Positions 24,801-36,060 of a DNA stretch of 60,000 nt are shown here, piece by piece; the stretch's first letter is position 1; each line of letters begins with the position of its first letter. The position numbers were made by a program, and so were the translations under genes. The DNA is from Phoronis australis (Eukaryota; Phoronida; Phoronidae): contig NMRA01000158.1 of NCBI GenBank assembly GCA_002633005.1, positions 186,229-246,228 on the forward strand, in the 5' to 3' direction. The notes below the pieces were generated by a model. It was not told where the DNA came from and searched no databases. It saw only the letters and a program-made list of their open reading frames with translations.

Positions 24801-27800
24801 TGTTCTTTCTCCCAATACCATTTACGGTGTCCTGCTTTACCCAGTTCGCAAGAAATTTGCGGTCAAAGCACAAAAATCCTCCCAAAAAGCCCGTCCGGAG
24901 CAACTTCCGTGTTAATCGAAGGTCAAGGACGATACGGAATTATCCAACGAGTTACGGATGAACGGCAATTGCCGATTTGTCACGATTTCGTAACTGTCCA
25001 TGACAAATCGGCAACTGCCGTTCATCCGTACCTAAAATTCTCCCAAACTCGAATTACCCGATGGAAACTGCAAGGAGTCGGGAATTATTTCGAGCCTTCT
25101 TGTTTTATGGATGTATTTCAAACGTTTGGGATGCAAACCAAAGGACGAGGGAGTTTGCGTTCTGTGTTATCTTTAACGACTTTAATGACAGTCATCAAAG
25201 CAGGTCAGACCTGGCAAATCGCGGATGCTTTTTCAACGAGTATTTTCTCCCTTTTCACATTGCAAACTTAGCTTCTCGAATGCACGTGTCGGTTAGAGAG
25301 CACTGATTCAACTTTCAAGTCGGCAACTAGCCATGCGCACTAGAGCCGCACAATGGAGGTCGTGAAGAACCGTAATGCCGTAACTGCACGTAAGATCCTA
25401 ATTTTACGACCTGAAATTTTTGAGTATTTAACGCCGCAGGTAAGAGCATAATCTAAACATTTTCTCGATGATCTAAAAATCAGTTTTGGCGCGTAAAATG
25501 GCAGGAAATTTTTGCGACCTGACGTTTATGAATGCGATCTGGGTTTTGAGAATGCGACCTGAGATTTTGGCGAGGTCGCAAAATGCGACCTGGTGATTTT
25601 CATAGCGTCGAGCCCTGCAATCTGAAATGCTTTGTTCTAAACCAGGTCAGTTCTACAAACGTCGGCTTAAGATGAACTATAACTTAAGAGCTTGCTATAG
25701 AACACAACTAGCGACCTGCAGTTCGTCATCACTGTAGTTATCCATGGGCGGCGCAGCACTGAAAAAAAGTGGAATATAACCTCCCCAGCCCCCTATGGTG
25801 CGCTGCCCATGTTATTTCTGAGTTGTATTTTTCAGGACACCACTTCCGTCATTATAAACGGAGATGTTGGACTTTGCGAATTGAAGAACCTACCTACTGC
25901 CCAGCCGAAGGTGATCGTGTTCGTCAGTTCTACCTTCACTGATACGAAAGCAGAACGAAATCTGTTGATGAGAGGTGAGATTGGGCGCAGGGGCGGATCC
26001 AGGTTGCGACATACCAAGGGATTTTTAAAAGGGGGCTCCAAGTCAACAATTAGAAAATTCTAGATTTAATATCACTAAAGTCAAGCGAAAAAGAGGGACC
26101 CGTACCCCATTGAGCCCCTGGATCCGCCTATGGAGCTAAATAAATACGAATAATTATCAATGGTTTAAGGGACATAGCACGCGATTACGAAGCTTTGACC
26201 AGTCCCCTAAATTATTCGAGAATTAAAAATTACTTAGTCAATGAGTAACTTTTCAGGTTTTTAAAACCACTAGACATAGGCTATTTTATCAGAAGTGTTC
26301 GAAATCTAGAATAGTTCTCAGTACTCAAAAAGGTGTGACCACAAATATTTTTTGAGTAAAATCTCGAACACGATTTAAAAAATTACTCGAAAATTCCGAT
26401 GCAGCAACGTAGTGTTCATGAAAAAGTGCTCAATATATAGTACAGTTTATTTTAAGCCTTTTAGTAGATATATCTACTAAAATTGCAATCAGTATAAATA
26501 AATAAAGTTTGATTTAGGTGATATATACTCTAAAAAATCTGCAGATGTCAATCATAATGGTATCAACGCTAGACCACGGTAGAAATAAATAACCTCTCTT
26601 CCGTATCGTCCGTACACCGATTGTCCTTTTTAGATTCCTTTTACTTTAATCAATCCTCAATCTTATCTGTTATCCTTACTTTAAGTTTTGAATGCCCCTC
26701 CGCCCGCCCGCTCGCTTGCTCGCCCGCTTGCCCGCACGCGTGCCTGTCAGACCATGTGTTTTGGAATTAGTCAGTCTGTCCGTGTTGTATGAATTTCGTG
26801 ATCACCGTCCGTCCTCTTCACCAGATGTGTACCCATACCTGCGTTCATTGTGTCGACGACTTGGCATGGACTTCGGTACTGCAGACATGCGCTGGGGGAT
26901 TAGAGAAGAAGCCACGCTAGAGCACAGCACCGTGTCTATGTGCATAAAAGAAATTGAGAGGTTAGCATAATCATTATCAAGCTCAGAATAGTTTCTTAGA
27001 AATAGGTTTATAATTGTACTGGCGCGTTTCCACGGCAACTGAAATGGGTGCAAGGGTGTACCAGGAGCGAGTGTGAACTCGAAAACTTTTGAATCATTTG
27101 GATAAAACTACAACCTTTGTTGAACTCTCTGATGTTGGCTCAGCAAGAAATGCGTATTTTACTTTTTTGAAAGCAATTGGATGGTGCTTCGTGGGGTTTG
27201 TGGGCTCCAATGGCTCGGTGCAAAGTCGCCCAGCTCGCATATAAAAACCTATGCCCACTTCAGCTGCCGTGGGGGTTTCAAACGTTCATTATTTGTTGAG
27301 ATAAATGAAGGTTTCATGCACTGTATGCGGTTTCTAAAATGATATGCGTTTTCAGGTGCATCAAAGAGAGCGCCGGTCCAGCGTTCCTGTGCATCTTGGG
27401 ACACAAATACGGCTATCGACCAGTACCAGCTGAAATTGAGCAAACCGAGTTCGAACCTATGCTTCAGTACTTGGAAAATAATAACCACGATACGAAGTTA
27501 CTAAAAGAGTACTTTCGTTTAGACAACAATGCCGTTCCACCAGAGTATGTGTTACGGCCGCGCACGGCTGAAGATACCGACTGGTGGGATACCATGGACA
27601 AGATCACACCTCAGCTCCGCCTGGCGTCTTCTAGCTGCTTCGGGGACGATCTTGACAGGTTAGAAAAATACAACATATCCGTCACCCACACGGAAATCAA
27701 CGTCGGCGCATACGACAATCCAGCGAAACGACAACAGACGACATTTGTTAAGCGGGAACTGTCTGACGTCACTTCCGAGAAACACCTCGACCGCCGTTTG

Positions 27801-30800
27801 ATTGACATGGCCGGGGACGTAATTGACCAAGACGCGCAGAAGAAACTGGAGCAACTGAAGAATGTTGAACTTGTTGAAAACATGTTGAAAGACATAGTAC
27901 TGGAGTTTGACTTCCAGATCAGTGACGTAAAGGCATGTGAAGAGTATATCCGTGGTATATGTGATCAGGTAAGGCCATGGCTTTATTTCAAACGTGTACT
28001 ATATACCAGGTGTTATAAAGTTATGCAAACTAGTGCCCGGGTTCCAATCTTTGTACTACAGCTCAAACTCCAAATTACTTTTTGCATTATTGTGCATTGT
28101 TGTGCATTGTTGTGCATTGTTGTGCATTGTTGTGCAAATGCCAGATAGGCCTACTAAGTGTCGGATTATTTCGTTTTTACTCGAGTTTGTAGCTTGAGCT
28201 TAGGGTTCATCCAGTACAAATGTGGAGTGTAATTCATCGACGTTGTTCTTGATGTATTCTGTCCCAGAATATTGGACACTTATGTTAAATTTGCACAAAA
28301 GTAGATTACGGAAATATCAAAAATAATTTTAAATCGGATTTTGAGAACAAACATTAGGTCCCGGGCCTTGGTGTCGTTATCACTTTTTCTTGTTTTTATT
28401 TCATTTATTTATAAAATTTAGTTGTCAAAATGTTATTGTTTTCTCATTGCGTTTGTAATTTAATTTTTCAGGTTTGTAGAAAATTTGCTGACCAAATTCT
28501 CAAGAATTATGAAGAGTTCCTGCACACAGAGGAGGATGAGGTGTTCCAGGAGGCTATGCAACATCGTCAGCTTGCACTTGACAAATGCAGCTTGTTCGTC
28601 GGACGGGAGGTGGAATTGGGGAAAATTATCAATTACGCTCAAGCACTTGGAACCGGTGACAACGTCCTTTCAATCCACGGTCGTTCAGGTTGTGGCAAAA
28701 CTGCTCTACTAGCAATGGGCGCCAAACAGGCAAAGGAAGCTATACCTCAATCTGTTCTGATTCTCCGTTTTCTCGGAACCACTAGTTTTTCGGGATCCGC
28801 GAGGTCTCTTCTCTTTAACATATGCTCGCAAATAACACGTGCGTATGCCAAGGACGTGTCTCTCATTCCGGGGTCTTACAAAGAGCTAATAAGCTATTTC
28901 AAAGTCTGCCTGTCTTACGCAAGCAGCTCCTGCCCGCTTTTGATTTTCCTAGACTCGCTTGACCAGCTCTCGAATGAAGACTTCGGCAGAAACTTAGCAT
29001 GGCTTCCTCTAAAAGACCATTTGCCTCCACATGTGAAGATTGTAGTCTCCAGTATTCCTTCCGAGTGCTTAGATGTTCTTCAGACATTCCTGACTGAATC
29101 GCATTGCTTTGAGATCCTGCCCCTCAAACTTCAACAGGGACCCGAAATTCTCGGCAAAATGCTTGCCCAGAAAAACCGCAAAATTACCAAGGAGCAAGAG
29201 GAAATAGTAATTCAGGCATTTTCAAAATGCCCTCTTCCGCTTTTCCTTCGACTTGCATCTGACATCGCTATGCGTTGGCACTCTTATGATGTTATTGGAG
29301 CTGACGCAATAGCAGAAGACATGCCGGGTCTTATAAGCGCTCTCTTCCGGAGGCTCGAAACGCGATACGGCGAGGTCTTTGTGAAGCGTACATTGGGTTA
29401 CATCACTGCAGCAAAACAGGGTTTGTCAGTTACGGAGTTGGAAGATGTTCTTTCCTGTGACGACGTTGTACTTGACAGCGTGTTTGAGTGGTGGACTCCT
29501 CCCTTCAGACGGATACCACCGCTGCTCTGGGCCCGAGTGCGCAGTGAACTTGGCGTCTATCTCGTAGAGCGTGGCGTGGACGGTGTTAGCGCGTACAACT
29601 GGTATCACCGTCAGTTTTGGGAGACAGCGGTAGCGAGATACCTGGATGGATCAGAAAGTTTTCGCACTGATGCACACGAGTCTATTATGAATTATTTCGA
29701 TGGAAAGTGGGAAAATGGTGTTATGTACACCCGCAAGTTGAAGGATGGTTCATTCGGGGCCCCTGTTCTTGAGCCACGTCAAGTGCCAAAGCAACCGATC
29801 GTGCTTAGTGGAGTGAGGGGTGCACAGAGGCAACTTAACAGACGAAAACTTAATGAGCTGCCTTACCATCTGATAAAGCTTCAGATGTGGGACAAACTGA
29901 TCCATTTGTTCCGTGATCTCGAGTTTCTTGAAGCGAAGTTCGAGGCTGGCTTTGGTTATCAGTGCTTGAGTGAATTACGTGAGGCCACAGCACAGTCGGG
30001 CATTCATCCTGACCTCCAACACCTGACACGGTTTGTTGGGGCTAATCTCGCCTTCTTACTTAGAGAACCCGAGGCAGTGTATCAAGTGACTTCTCAGTTA
30101 CCTCTAAGTAGCCCCATGCGGTCAACCATGGATAATGTCCCTCACGAAAATTTCCCAAAGGCGTTACTAGTGGACACTGACACAAAGGACTTCAACGACC
30201 CCTGCGAAATCACCCTATCTGGGCACACTGCTTCTGTGAGATCCTGCGATTATTCTCCAAAAGGTACATTGTGAACAAATTAATTGAACCAAGTAGTTTA
30301 AAAATTTTAGCATAACGAATGCCTAAATTGTATCTACAACAAATGCTCTTGGTTATTGTAAACATCTGTCAAGTCAGTTTCCAGAAGGTTTTCAACACCT
30401 GGTAGTAATCTGGGTCCATGGACTAAAGTTTTTGACTAAGTTTTGTCTTAAATTTAGCTAACTTACCCGATGTGGAAGTTTCAAAGTTTGGAAGTTCAGA
30501 CAAATCTTAGACCTCTGTCAGAAATTGACTCAAGTCAGCTTCTTGGAACAGGCCCTTGGTCCACGCTAAAGAAATTAAGATCTCGGCGTTTACTGATATC
30601 GTAGGCTGTTGACGGTAACAGTTCTTGTAGATATATATTTACAAAGTACAACGTAGCGTGGAACTGCTTCTAGTTTTCCACGTTGTAGTTTATGATGCCT
30701 TATCAAGCCGTAAGTATCTGTGACTAACAGACTTCAATAAATAAGCCATACTACACAATGCAGTTGGCAGTTGATACACACGAGGTTTAATATGCGGTTA

Positions 30801-33800
30801 CAGGGGACATCATTATATCTACCGCGGACGATAGAACCCTGCGTATCTGGGACACGGTTACAGGGGCAGAGTTGATCACTATCACTGATCTGCCGGAGAC
30901 GATCTTTCCTAAGAAGGGAGACGCACAACCCCTCAAACTTCATGCCGCTAACCCGTGCTGTTTCGCTCCGTCTGGAGAGATCATTGGTAACGGAAGCGAG
31001 GCTGGTGAGATCATATTATGGGACACCAGAGGTCGCCAAGTGAGTAAAGACTAATGATGAGGACGTAGGATTAATTAAAGCGGAAAACCAGTTTTGGTTT
31101 TTACCACGCACTATTAGATTCTGGTGTCCTGTTGTCCCTTAAAAGTGTCGTGTGGACTTAGAAAGAACTGGTTGAACGTCGTCACGCTCACTCGCGACGG
31201 TCGCTCGCGACCAGGCTTTATAAGTCGACTAGGCTGCTCATTTTATGGGACTAGTATGGCTTCAAATCATAACGAACCCTTAGTTCTTTTCAAGACCAGA
31301 AATCGCTTCTAATCTGAGCACAGAACAAGTTGGGGTCAGTTTTATATGGGAATGTGGTCGAAATCAAAAGTTTGACAGAATGCGGATTTATAGTTTAACC
31401 TGCGGAGATTCCTGTAAAAACTGTTAAACCCTTATTGTTTTATGTGTCATTGGTCCCTGGATTTTTGGTCTTTGAGAAACGTATTGTGATGTTGGTTTAT
31501 TAATTTTATTTGTTGCGACACTGGCATTTTGTCGAAGCACTCGAAGGGGTACTTTTTGGTTATTAGATAATAAAATGAAATCTTTGAAAGATTGTTGCTC
31601 GCTATGTCCCTGAAATTTCACAAACGTTCGCAGAAAATTTGATAAATCCTTCTAATGCTTCATTTATCTTGTTCAACGACTTTTGGTAAAGCCAGTGTTG
31701 CTAAACATTTCAAAAGCGAAATTTATATAGACGTCTCATCTGTTGACGTCACATCTCATCTGTTGCAGATTCATAAGGAGAAAGAGGACGCTGGAGAGGT
31801 CAGCTACGTCTGCTTCAGTCCATCAGAGGACTTGCTGCTTGCTACGACATTTAGAAATGGCCATGTTTGTCTTTGGTACGGCCAAGAGTTAAGGAAAGTC
31901 TTTAGTGACGAAACTGGGAGTTATACAACATGCGCGGCATTTTCTACGGATGGAACCATGTTAGCTGTTACTCCAATCACGGGTAACTAATTTCTATCTC
32001 GCTTCGGAGAGTCTCAACTACAGAAAAGACAAAGCTAGTGATAAAAGCGTTTGTGTTTGTCAAATGTATATGGACTTAAAGGGTCAAACTCCAGTGAAAT
32101 TTTGACGAATGTGACCACAATCTCAATATAAAAATCTCATATTTGATATAGACAGTGTCCTGGGCCCTGATAATGTGTTTTTTTTTCTCGTGCTTCTACG
32201 TTTCGTACAAAGCAATTGCGCACCCTTGCGGAAATTTGATTTAAACTGGTATAGTCAGCTGTATACTATGTGTCGGGACTTTGGTTCGAAAGTCTGAAGT
32301 TGTAATTAAAGTACATACTAATTATAATACTGCTTTGCGTGTGTATTAACCAGTTGTTGTTGCATGCAGGTCTCATGCTCTACGATACGTCAGACGTGAA
32401 CAACGTGTCACTGTTGAGCCGTGCTCGTGGGCAGACGAACCTTCACTTGAGCTGCGCTTTCCACCCCACTGGAGCAATGGCGGTCACCGGTGGAGATGAT
32501 TCCGCTATCTCTGTTTGGGACATACGCGACAGGCAGTCCATCGGAGTGTCTAAGAAACGTGTGAACTTCCACCGAGCTTGGATTTGGTCCACTAAGTTTA
32601 CCAAATGCGGCACGTACTTGTTCACCACCTCTTCAGACAGATCGATTAAGATGTGGCAGTGCAACGGTCCCATCCTTCCTGGTGATAGTTGGGAGGTCAT
32701 TAAAACACTGGGTGGACACAGCCATCGCGTTTGCATAGTGTCACTGAGACCGGGCAAAGAGGACAAGATTGTCACGTCATCACTGGATACATCACTCAAG
32801 CTCTGGGACATCGAGACTATCAAAACTGGAACACTACCTCCAACAGGTTCGCTGCACTACCACCTGTCCGTAGCAACACCGGCCGGTAACTACTTGACAA
32901 CAGTTGTGGGCTGGTCCTGTTGGTGCAACATCATTGACGTCAGCACCAGGAAATACGTTGCCAAAACTCCGCAACACACAGGCTTCCTCTCTAGAGCTGA
33001 ATACTCAGCAGATGGCAGGATATTGTTAACCCTGGACACAGGTCACAAGGGAGACTATCGTGTAAGTTGATCCATCTTGGATGTGTTAGCACAAAAGAAA
33101 TTGTGAAATGCAGACTTTTTGAGGTATTTAAAATCGTATGCCATGAGAGTGAAGGTGTCTAATAAATTCGAAAGGAAAGAGTTTATACTGGCATTGGGGA
33201 CAGATTGTCACCTAGTGTGATCGTGGTTGCTTTCTCCAGTGACCGTCGGATTCAAAGAAGTCTGATGCCTTTTTACGCATACAATCACGTTTTTGTCAAT
33301 AATTTGTACATTAGCCTCAACGAAAGCCTTATAAAAACAACTGAAGTGCGTGGAGGAGACAATGTGGCTCAGTTGTTTGAGCCCCGGATTTCGGTTTATG
33401 AGACTCAGATACGAATCCTGGCTTTACTGGCATTGCACAAAGGTGTCTCCTACTCCTCTGAGCTCGGCCTTAGTGAATGAATGCAAGGCAGTGAATGAGA
33501 ACCTGAATAGAATACGAAAGCGATTTCTGGGCGTGTGCTGATATTAAAAAGAAAACTTTATTGCAAGGCCGTAATACATTGGTTGCTAGGCTAGACGCAG
33601 ATTGCAGTGAAACGTTCTTCTCGTTTTTCCAGGAAGGTGCCGCAAGAGAAGCCCATGTCTATGTTAGCAGTGTACCTGATGGTCAGCTTATTGTCGCCCT
33701 TGGTGTTTCCGGTCCGACATTCTTCTCGCGAGGAAAAGATTTAGTGGTAGTTGGTAAGATCACCTGATTACGTCACTGTTTCCCTTTCATCTTGCCATTA

Positions 33801-34763
33801 CCCTGTAAATATTTAGGTTGAAAATGTGCGAATTTGTTGTGGTATTTGTTAACATTTGTATGTGCAACCTCCTACCTTTAAGAGCACGGTGGAAAATATG
33901 CCACAGCCAAGGAAATTTTCTCTTCAGTGAAAAGATATTGCATAGAAAATAACGACCAGCAAGTTATTTATGAAGATTTGACCATTCGAGATTCCCTCGA
34001 ATCTCCTAAAACCCTGTCGACATTGTTTTAGGCACAATGGATGGCAACGTGCACGTCTTCGCTATGCATGATTTCCAAGAAATCCGTCAATGGCGCTGTG
34101 GGTCACAGGTGATCACAACTGTGGCGTGTTCGCCTGATGATGCACATGTTCTGGTTACTTTTGGAAAGGAAGGGCGAGTATGTCATGTCAAGTGAGTAAT
34201 AGTTTAACCTAAGATTTTGATTTTAAGCCTGTTACACGTCAATAGCCATTTGTTCATATGCTTTAGCAGCCATGGTAAAATTCTATAAATGGCAATCAGC
34301 TGTTCTAGTCCGTTTATTTATCACGATTTCAACTAGACATTTAAAACAATGAAAGCTGTTGTGTGGAATACATATTGTGATTTTTGACTCACACAGGGAT
34401 GGATCTACTGTAAGCGACCTCCCTGACATTACTAGCCGGACATACCAGAGCCAGTATTCAGTACAGGGTCATCGTCTAGTCGTCGGTACTGACAGTGGAA
34501 AGATGTTGGTCTGGTCGGTTCCGCAGTATCAGTTGCTTCACGTGCTAACGAAGCACACCTACTACGTGAAAGATCTTCAGTTCTCGCCCAGTGGGAGGCA
34601 TCTTGTGTCGTCTGCTGACCTCAGCGTCAGAGTCTGGGATGTGGAGGACGGGTTTAATCTGAAAGCCGTGTACTTCTGCCCCGTGAACTGTGCGACCTTC
34701 ATTGGAGATAACATTGTCGTAGCTGGGGACTCAAGTGGAATGCTGCGATATCTGAAGTTTTAA
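18638..34763 (+). CDS. NWD1: NWD1-like NACHT and WD-repeat protein, 1560 residues, eleven exons
   Basis: The exons are 18638-18850, 25836-25974, 26825-26960, 27356-27968, 28472-30263, 30804-31039, 31769-31982, 32370-33061, 33633-33753, 34032-34191 and 34397-34763. They total 4683 bp, all with GT-AG junctions and matching phases. The domain order is a short N-terminal region, DUF4062 (about 95-200, with VFVSSTFTDTKAER, MRWGIRE and LGHKYGYRPVP), NACHT ATPase (about 405-700, Walker A GRSGCGKT at 437-444) and about 14 WD40 repeats (946-1560). This architecture and the length fit the NWD1/NWD2 family; human NWD1 is about 1560 residues. Such STAND ATPases are thought to act as nucleotide-controlled assembly switches; the ligand here is unknown. 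Exon 1 is the least certain part because it lies 7 kb upstream, though its phase fits. No clear AATAAA was seen just downstream of the stop. Confidence 0.88.
21594..22295 (+). pseudogene. Possible decayed or nested coding sequence in intron 1
   Basis: An ATG in strong context (AAAAATGG) opens a frame beginning MAAEEDEAVSVHW that stops after about 45 codons. Shifting frame near 21720 extends protein-like text with TDLLKHVKSGLAPF and, after another stop, FPKELLEEQNVLIELGS. From 22060, after TTTGTTAG, a 78-codon frame runs to 22295 (contains VEVRRVRPDDYMKRVERE). An AATAAA follows at 22445. I do not recognise the protein. A broken retrocopy, a small nested gene with unresolved introns, or chance frames are all possible. 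Confidence 0.25.
22445..22450 (+). terminator. Possible polyadenylation signal
   Basis: AATAAA lies 150 bp after the end of the open frame at 22295. Its only support is this position. Confidence 0.25.
22505..23690 (+). repeat. Three diverged copies of a repeat of about 170 bp
   Basis: Copies near 22512-22690, 23395-23550 and 23551-23690 share TTGAATTaaTGtAACCa...TTGC, a block like TATTTAtCTgaTAACgATTCtTTACcCTG, and TCATGACGATTCTTGG. The last two are adjacent; the first is separated by about 700 bp of other sequence. There is no coding capacity. Confidence 0.6.
23294..23353. repeat. 60-bp inverted repeat (hairpin)
   Basis: A perfect 16-bp stem (GACATTATTCCGCGTA against its complement, 23306-23321 and 23326-23341) closes on a 4-nt loop. 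Beyond a symmetric 5-nt mismatch a further 7-bp stem, AATATCC against GGATATT, pairs. It is either a tiny foldback element or a structured RNA segment. Confidence 0.7.
24953..25030. repeat. 78-bp near-perfect inverted repeat (hairpin)
   Basis: The 30-bp arms (24953-24982 and 25001-25030) are complementary with one mismatch. The loop is 18 nt. The arm begins TACGGATGAACGGCAATTG. No target-site duplication is obvious. The near-identity of the arms implies recent origin or selection on pairing. Confidence 0.75.
25743..25811. mobile_element. 69-bp foldback MITE, copy 3
   Basis: The element begins CATGGGCGGCGCA and ends TGCGCTGCCCATG, with GCACTGAAAAA inside, as in the copy at 4593. Flanks TTATC and TTATT fit a decayed 5-bp duplication. 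It ends 24 bp before the acceptor AG of NWD1-like exon 2, so it has displaced sequence where the branch point would be expected. Confidence 0.75.
25988..26132. mobile_element. 145-bp MITE with GGCGGATCCAGG ends
   Basis: The left end CAGGGGCGGATCCAGG (25988-26003) and the right end CCTGGATCCGCCTATG are inverted repeats matching at 14 of 16 positions. The interior has no coding frame. It begins 13 bp after the exon 2 splice donor, so exon 2 lies between two foldback elements. Confidence 0.6.
26697..26745 (+). repeat. CCCG-rich low-complexity tract
   Basis: Imperfect repeats of CGCCCGC and CGCTTGC lie in intron 2, about 80 bp before exon 3. Confidence 0.6.
28091..28136 (+). repeat. 10-bp tandem repeat in intron 4
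   Basis: Four to five direct copies of TGTGCATTGT are nearly identical, so the tract is young and probably length-variable. Confidence 0.85.
28472..30263 (+). CDS. NWD1-like exon 5, NACHT ATPase
   Basis: This 1792-bp exon encodes residues 368-964. FVGREVEL (409-416) is the usual lead-in to a STAND ATPase. The P-loop GRSGCGKT (437-444) and the Walker B strand LLIFLDSLDQL (523-533, Asp528 and Asp531) are intact, so ATP or GTP binding is expected. After the ATPase come helical and winged-helix-like segments (for example TAAKQGLSVTELEDVLS). The first WD repeat then begins at EITLSGHTASVRS. Keeping the whole NACHT in one large exon makes this the easiest part of the gene to recover by homology search. 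Confidence 0.9.
30355..30565. mobile_element. Short repeat related to 54961-55221
   Basis: Lying in intron 5, this has an inner edge GTCAGTTTCC and an outer edge reading GTCAGCTTCTTGGAACAGGC. They resemble the ends of the MITE at 54961-55221. Divergence is high and the boundaries are approximate. Confidence 0.4.
30804..34763 (+). CDS. NWD1-like exons 6-11, WD40 region
   Basis: Residues 966-1560 are spread over six exons. I count about 14 WD-like repeats, enough for two seven-bladed propellers. Clear ones read TADDRTLRIWD, GGDDSAISVWDIRD, SSDRSIKMWQ, SSLDTSLKLWD and SADLSVRVWDVED. Others are degenerate, such as TPITGLMLYDTSD. The protein ends SGMLRYLKF at the TAA of 34761-34763. WD propellers usually bind partners or ligands and hold NACHT proteins in check. 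Confidence 0.88.
33362..33430 (+). mobile_element. tRNA-derived SINE head in intron 8
   Basis: A pol III A-box-like TGGCTCAGTTGTTTGAGC (33365-33382) is followed 24 bp later by a B-box-like CAGATACGAATCC (33406-33418). The order and spacing are those of a tRNA gene, but the arms do not pair as an intact tRNA, so a SINE remnant is the better call. Confidence 0.55.
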
Positions 34764-35344
34764 ACAAGATCAATGTTTATTATTTGTCACTCTTTAATTG
34801 GTGTGCCTTAAATTCGTATAATTGTTGCCGCGACTTCAGGTAACAAGCTTATCCCCTAAATGCCTGTTGGAAGGTCAGTAAAATATGGGTGTGGCCTACC
34901 TTACGTACGTCAAAATCGTTGCTTAAAAACTTCTAGATCTACGTGCAAATTATTGGAGGGCACTACCCCGTTCCACTTAATAGAAGTTAAGGAGAGTTCT
35001 TAATTTAAGCTACACCCAGTCTAACTGTGATATTTCGTGGATGTAGTCAAACAGGAGTTCAGGTTTTGTATATTTGTCCCTCACATCACGATATTTGATG
35101 TTTAAGGGTTTCAACTACAAGTGTCTAACGGTGAGTGTTGTGAAGTAACTTTGTGTTGTGGCATAATATAACGAGTACGATACCACCAATCTATTTGGGA
35201 TACAGCGAGGCAGTGAATGGTGCACATTTCGCCAGTTAGAACGAATTACGTGATCGTTCTCAGCAGTTCTTGTAGAGACCTTTGTTCAAGTGACGTGATA
35301 GAATTGGCATTTGACGCCCGGCAGGGGTCACGTCTTCCTCTTAA
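34764..35344. other. Downstream of the NWD1-like gene, nothing recognised
   Basis: This should contain the 3' untranslated region. I found no canonical AATAAA; AATATA near 35165 is a weak variant. Confidence 0.4.
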
Positions 35345-36060
35345 TAATTTGCAGGAGTCAGGGTGAAATCCGTCGTCCGGCTTAGGCGTAAGGCCGGGGG
35401 CAATGGAGAAAAGAAAATCAGTGAAACATGTAACAAGGAGAACGTTTAACAGAACATTTCTTAACTACCAGTTCTTGGCCTTTGCCAGGACATTTTTGTT
35501 AGGGGACCCGTCACGACAAGTCGTTTAAACCCCCTTGAAAAGGTGCTCTTAAACGAACACTTCAATAATGTCAAGAAATCACGTGATGCACACATTTTCC
35601 AGAGCAAATTTATTCAGATTTTTAAATTCAAGATGGCTTTTCTTTAGTAATATAAATTTGTATTTTTTCGGGAACCTCTCTCTGACAAAGGATAATGGAG
35701 TCATCTGTCGCTCCGTTTTATCGAAGGGGGACCCTGGTGTTAGCATCATCTGCTCCTCATTTTCTGTTTTTAAAATTATTTTTATTTAATATTTAAGGGC
35801 TCCAACCTCAGGAGGAGACCTGATGATTCAAAGCCACTCTTTTCCTTTTTATATCCTTTCCTGCAAGTGAAGGGAAGCCACATCGATGGAATCAATTGGT
35901 CTTCTTTTCTGGTTTTGTGAAATCGTACAATATTTTACGTTGAAGAAGACCGCCTCTTGGAGGGTCGCCTGGTGATGGATTTATTTGTCTCTATTTCTAT
36001 TAATAACGAAATAGCCTTTCACTTTAAGGAGTCACTTTTCAGACCTTGTCTTCTGTTGGA
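35345..36060. repeat. Dispersed repeat, copy 2
   Basis: Partner of 1105-1870. This copy continues past the point where the other is interrupted (CAGACCTTGTC here; CAGACTAAAATT at 1868), which helps define the insertion point there. Confidence 0.6.

Larger units (their letters stand above)
19113..25616. mobile_element. Candidate large TIR element filling intron 1
   Basis: The left end is CTGGGCTCGAC. The right end is the inverse, GTCGAGCCCT followed by G (CAGGGCTCGAC when reversed, one mismatch in 11). Both ends are followed inward by many copies of an 8-bp motif, GCGACCTG or its inverse, including AGGTCGCAAAATGCGACCT at the right and a near match at the left. GCAATC flanks both outer sides (19107-19112 and 25617-25622). 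CAGGG-type ends resemble hAT elements, but those make 8-bp duplications and the match here is only 6 bp. No transposase is recognisable inside. Two separate short elements in opposite orientation is the alternative. Confidence 0.4.

Noticed and set aside
24792-25271. A 159-codon plus-strand open frame in intron 1
   Set aside because: It runs through the 78-bp hairpin, has no family resemblance, and overlaps another long frame. Repeat-derived chance is more likely.
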